NCBI GenBank assembly: GCA_033961575.1
Contig: CM066737.1
Span: 95,446,709-95,510,708, forward strand
Direction: 5' to 3'
Origin: Aselliscus stoliczkanus
Taxonomy: Eukaryota > Chordata > Mammalia > Chiroptera > Hipposideridae
Length of the DNA: 64,000 bases
Positions within the stretch are counted from its first letter, which is position 1, and the number at the start of each line of letters is the position of its first letter. The translations under genes were made by a program, and so were the position numbers. A model generated the notes under the pieces. The model made no database searches and had not been told where the DNA came from. It worked only from the letters and a program-made list of their open reading frames with translations. Positions 62,163 to 64,000 of the stretch are shown piece by piece.

Positions 62163-64000
62163 TTTATTTTTTTTTATTAGTTTCAGGCGTACAACACAAT
62201 GCAGTAGTTGTACTCTTTACCCCCCAAAGTGACAACCCCCCTCCCCCAGTTCGCCACCCCACTCCCCCCCCAATCATACATATCTATCACAACTCCTGAC
62301 TCCTCCACAGTATACTCCACATCCCATGACCATCCACATATTCAGTTACAGCTGGCACACAATACTATACAACATCAGTTTCAGGTTTACAGTGCAGTGA
62401 TCAAGCCTCTACTCCATCCATGAAGTGGTCTCCCTAACAAGACATGTGACTATCTGACACGCCACAAAATTTTTACATTATTATATTCCCCAAACTGTGT
62501 TTCATATCCCTGTGGCAATATTGTAGTTGTCTATTTATGCTCTCTAATCCCTTCCCCTTCCCCCCCATCCCCACCCCCCTCCCAACTGGCAACCCTCAGT
62601 TTCTCCTCTACATCTACGAGTCTGTTTACTTTGATCGTTCACTCAGCTCTTCAGACTCCACACACAAGTGAGATCACATGGTACCTGTCCTTCTCCGACT
62701 GACTTATTTCACACAACATAATAGTCTCTTCACAACATTATCAATTACATTCCCAGAACTGCCCCCATCTCCCTGCAGCAACAGTGTAGTCCCACCTACA
62801 CTGTCCAAAACCTTCCCCTCCCTCTTCCCCACTCCCTCCCAGCCAGCAACCATCAGTTTTTCCTTTATGTCTTATTGATATGACTTCAATCTTCGTAAAT
62901 TTACTGAGACCTGTCCTGTGGCCCAACATGGTCCACCCTGGAAAATGTCCCACGTGCACCTGAGAAGAATGCACACCCTGTTTTTTCAGGGTGAAATGCT
63001 CTAAAAACATCAACAAAGTCCAGCTAGTCTAAAGTATCATCCAAGGCCCCTATTTCTGTGTTGATTTTCTGTCTAAAGGGTCCGTCCATTGGCGACAATG
63101 GTGTTGAAGTCCCCACCACGACAGTGCTACTGTTGATCTCCGTCTCCATGTCTGTCAAAATCTGTTATATGTAATTAGGAGTTCCTATGTTGGGTGCATA
63201 GATGTTTATTAGGGTTATAGTGCCCTTCTTTGTCTTTTATTGTAGTCATTTTAAAGTCTATTTTGTCCAAAATAAGTATTGGTACTCCAGCTTTTTTTTT
63301 TCTTATTTCCATTTACATGAAATATCTTATTCCATCTGTAAACAGCATATACATGTGTCCAATTTTCTTACCTACTCAGCCACTCTCTGTCTTTTGATTG
63401 CAGCATTTAGCCCATTCACATTTAAAATGATTATTGATAGGTGCATACCTATTGCCATTTTGTTATTTGTATTCCTGGTCTCCCTGGGTTAGCTTGTTTA
63501 CCCCTTTCTTTTGTTTAAAAAAGCCCTTTTAACATTCCTTGCAATGCTGGCTTGGTGGTAATGAATTCCTTAAGCTTATTCTTTTCTGAGAAGCTCTTTA
63601 TTTCTCCTTCAATTTTAAGTGAGAGCCGTGCTGGGTAGAGCAATCTTGGGTTGTAGGCCTTTATTTTGTGTCACTTTGAGTATCTCCTGCCACTCCCTTC
63701 TGGCCTGCAGAGTTTCTGCAGACAAGTCAGCTGTTAGTCTAACAGGAGTTCCTTTGTATGTAACCTGCTGTCTTTCTCTTGCAGCCTCTAGGATTCTGTC
63801 TCTGTCTTGAACCTTTGCCATTTTAACTAGGATGTGTCTTGGTGTGGACCTGTTTGGGTTCAGCTTGCTTGGAACCCTCTGCACTTCCTGGGCATGTATG
63901 TTGATTTCCTTCACCAGGGTAGGGAAGTTTTCAGTCATTATGCTTTCAAATACATTCTCGAACCCTTGCTTCTTCTCTTCTCCTTTCTGGTATTCCTATG
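62163..64000 (-). mobile_element. Internally deleted L1, mirror copy (cut by window end)
   Basis: Reverse complement of 18853-20693: 3'UTR, truncated ORF2 endonuclease part, then ORF1 C-terminal half. The same ORF1 frameshift is visible near 63640. The SINE-bearing segment would lie beyond the window. Confidence 0.88.

Overview
The window is mammalian nuclear DNA, most likely from the X chromosome of a bat. The evidence is dense interspersed repeats (L1, L2, mariner, Tigger, MER5A, ERV LTRs), long non-coding stretches, and many young tRNA-derived SINEs with clean target-site duplications. The SINE heads and tails resemble the Rhin-type SINEs of rhinolophoid bats; that lineage call is from memory. 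X linkage is inferred from the main gene, a SUPT20H-like retrogene whose human counterparts (SUPT20HL1/SUPT20HL2) are X-linked.

The dominant structure is a large imperfect palindrome. The left arm (about 18.85-29.32 kb) reappears as its reverse complement in the right arm (53.55 kb to the window end). Mirrored positions sum to about 82,852-82,870, and the spacer is about 24.2 kb. The right arm runs off the window, so the true arm is longer than 10.4 kb. Each arm carries one SUPT20H-like gene (a SAGA-complex subunit homologue). The left copy (minus strand, 816 codons) is open. The right copy (plus strand) has a net 2-bp deletion that stops it after 246 codons. Both copies share a 5'UTR intron and an upstream block with a palindromic CRE, an NRF1-like site and a GAG/CTC triplet tract.

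Region by region: 1-10.4 kb is repeat-rich and gene-free. 10.5-12.1 kb is block A, a segment duplicated at 16.6-21.6 kb (block B, which an internally deleted L1 splits). 12.2-13.3 kb holds an intact single-exon SSU72-like phosphatase gene (minus strand, 194 codons) behind a 20-22-bp minisatellite and three exact-period YY1-like repeats. 17.2-20.7 kb is the deleted L1, with promoter monomers and a broken ORF1. 22.2-23.2 kb is an LTR-like element, mirrored in the right arm. The spacer (29.3-53.5 kb) contains no convincing gene. It holds L2, L1 fragments, mariner remnants (including a head-to-head pair), two related solo LTRs with different target duplications, a MER5A, many SINEs and several microsatellites.

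Both recognisable genes are retrogene versions of RNA polymerase II machinery: SPT20 acts in SAGA recruitment, and SSU72 removes phosphate from the Pol II C-terminal domain. An intact and a broken copy in a palindrome next to a second such retrogene fits the known pattern of X-linked ampliconic, testis-biased genes, but expression cannot be seen from sequence.
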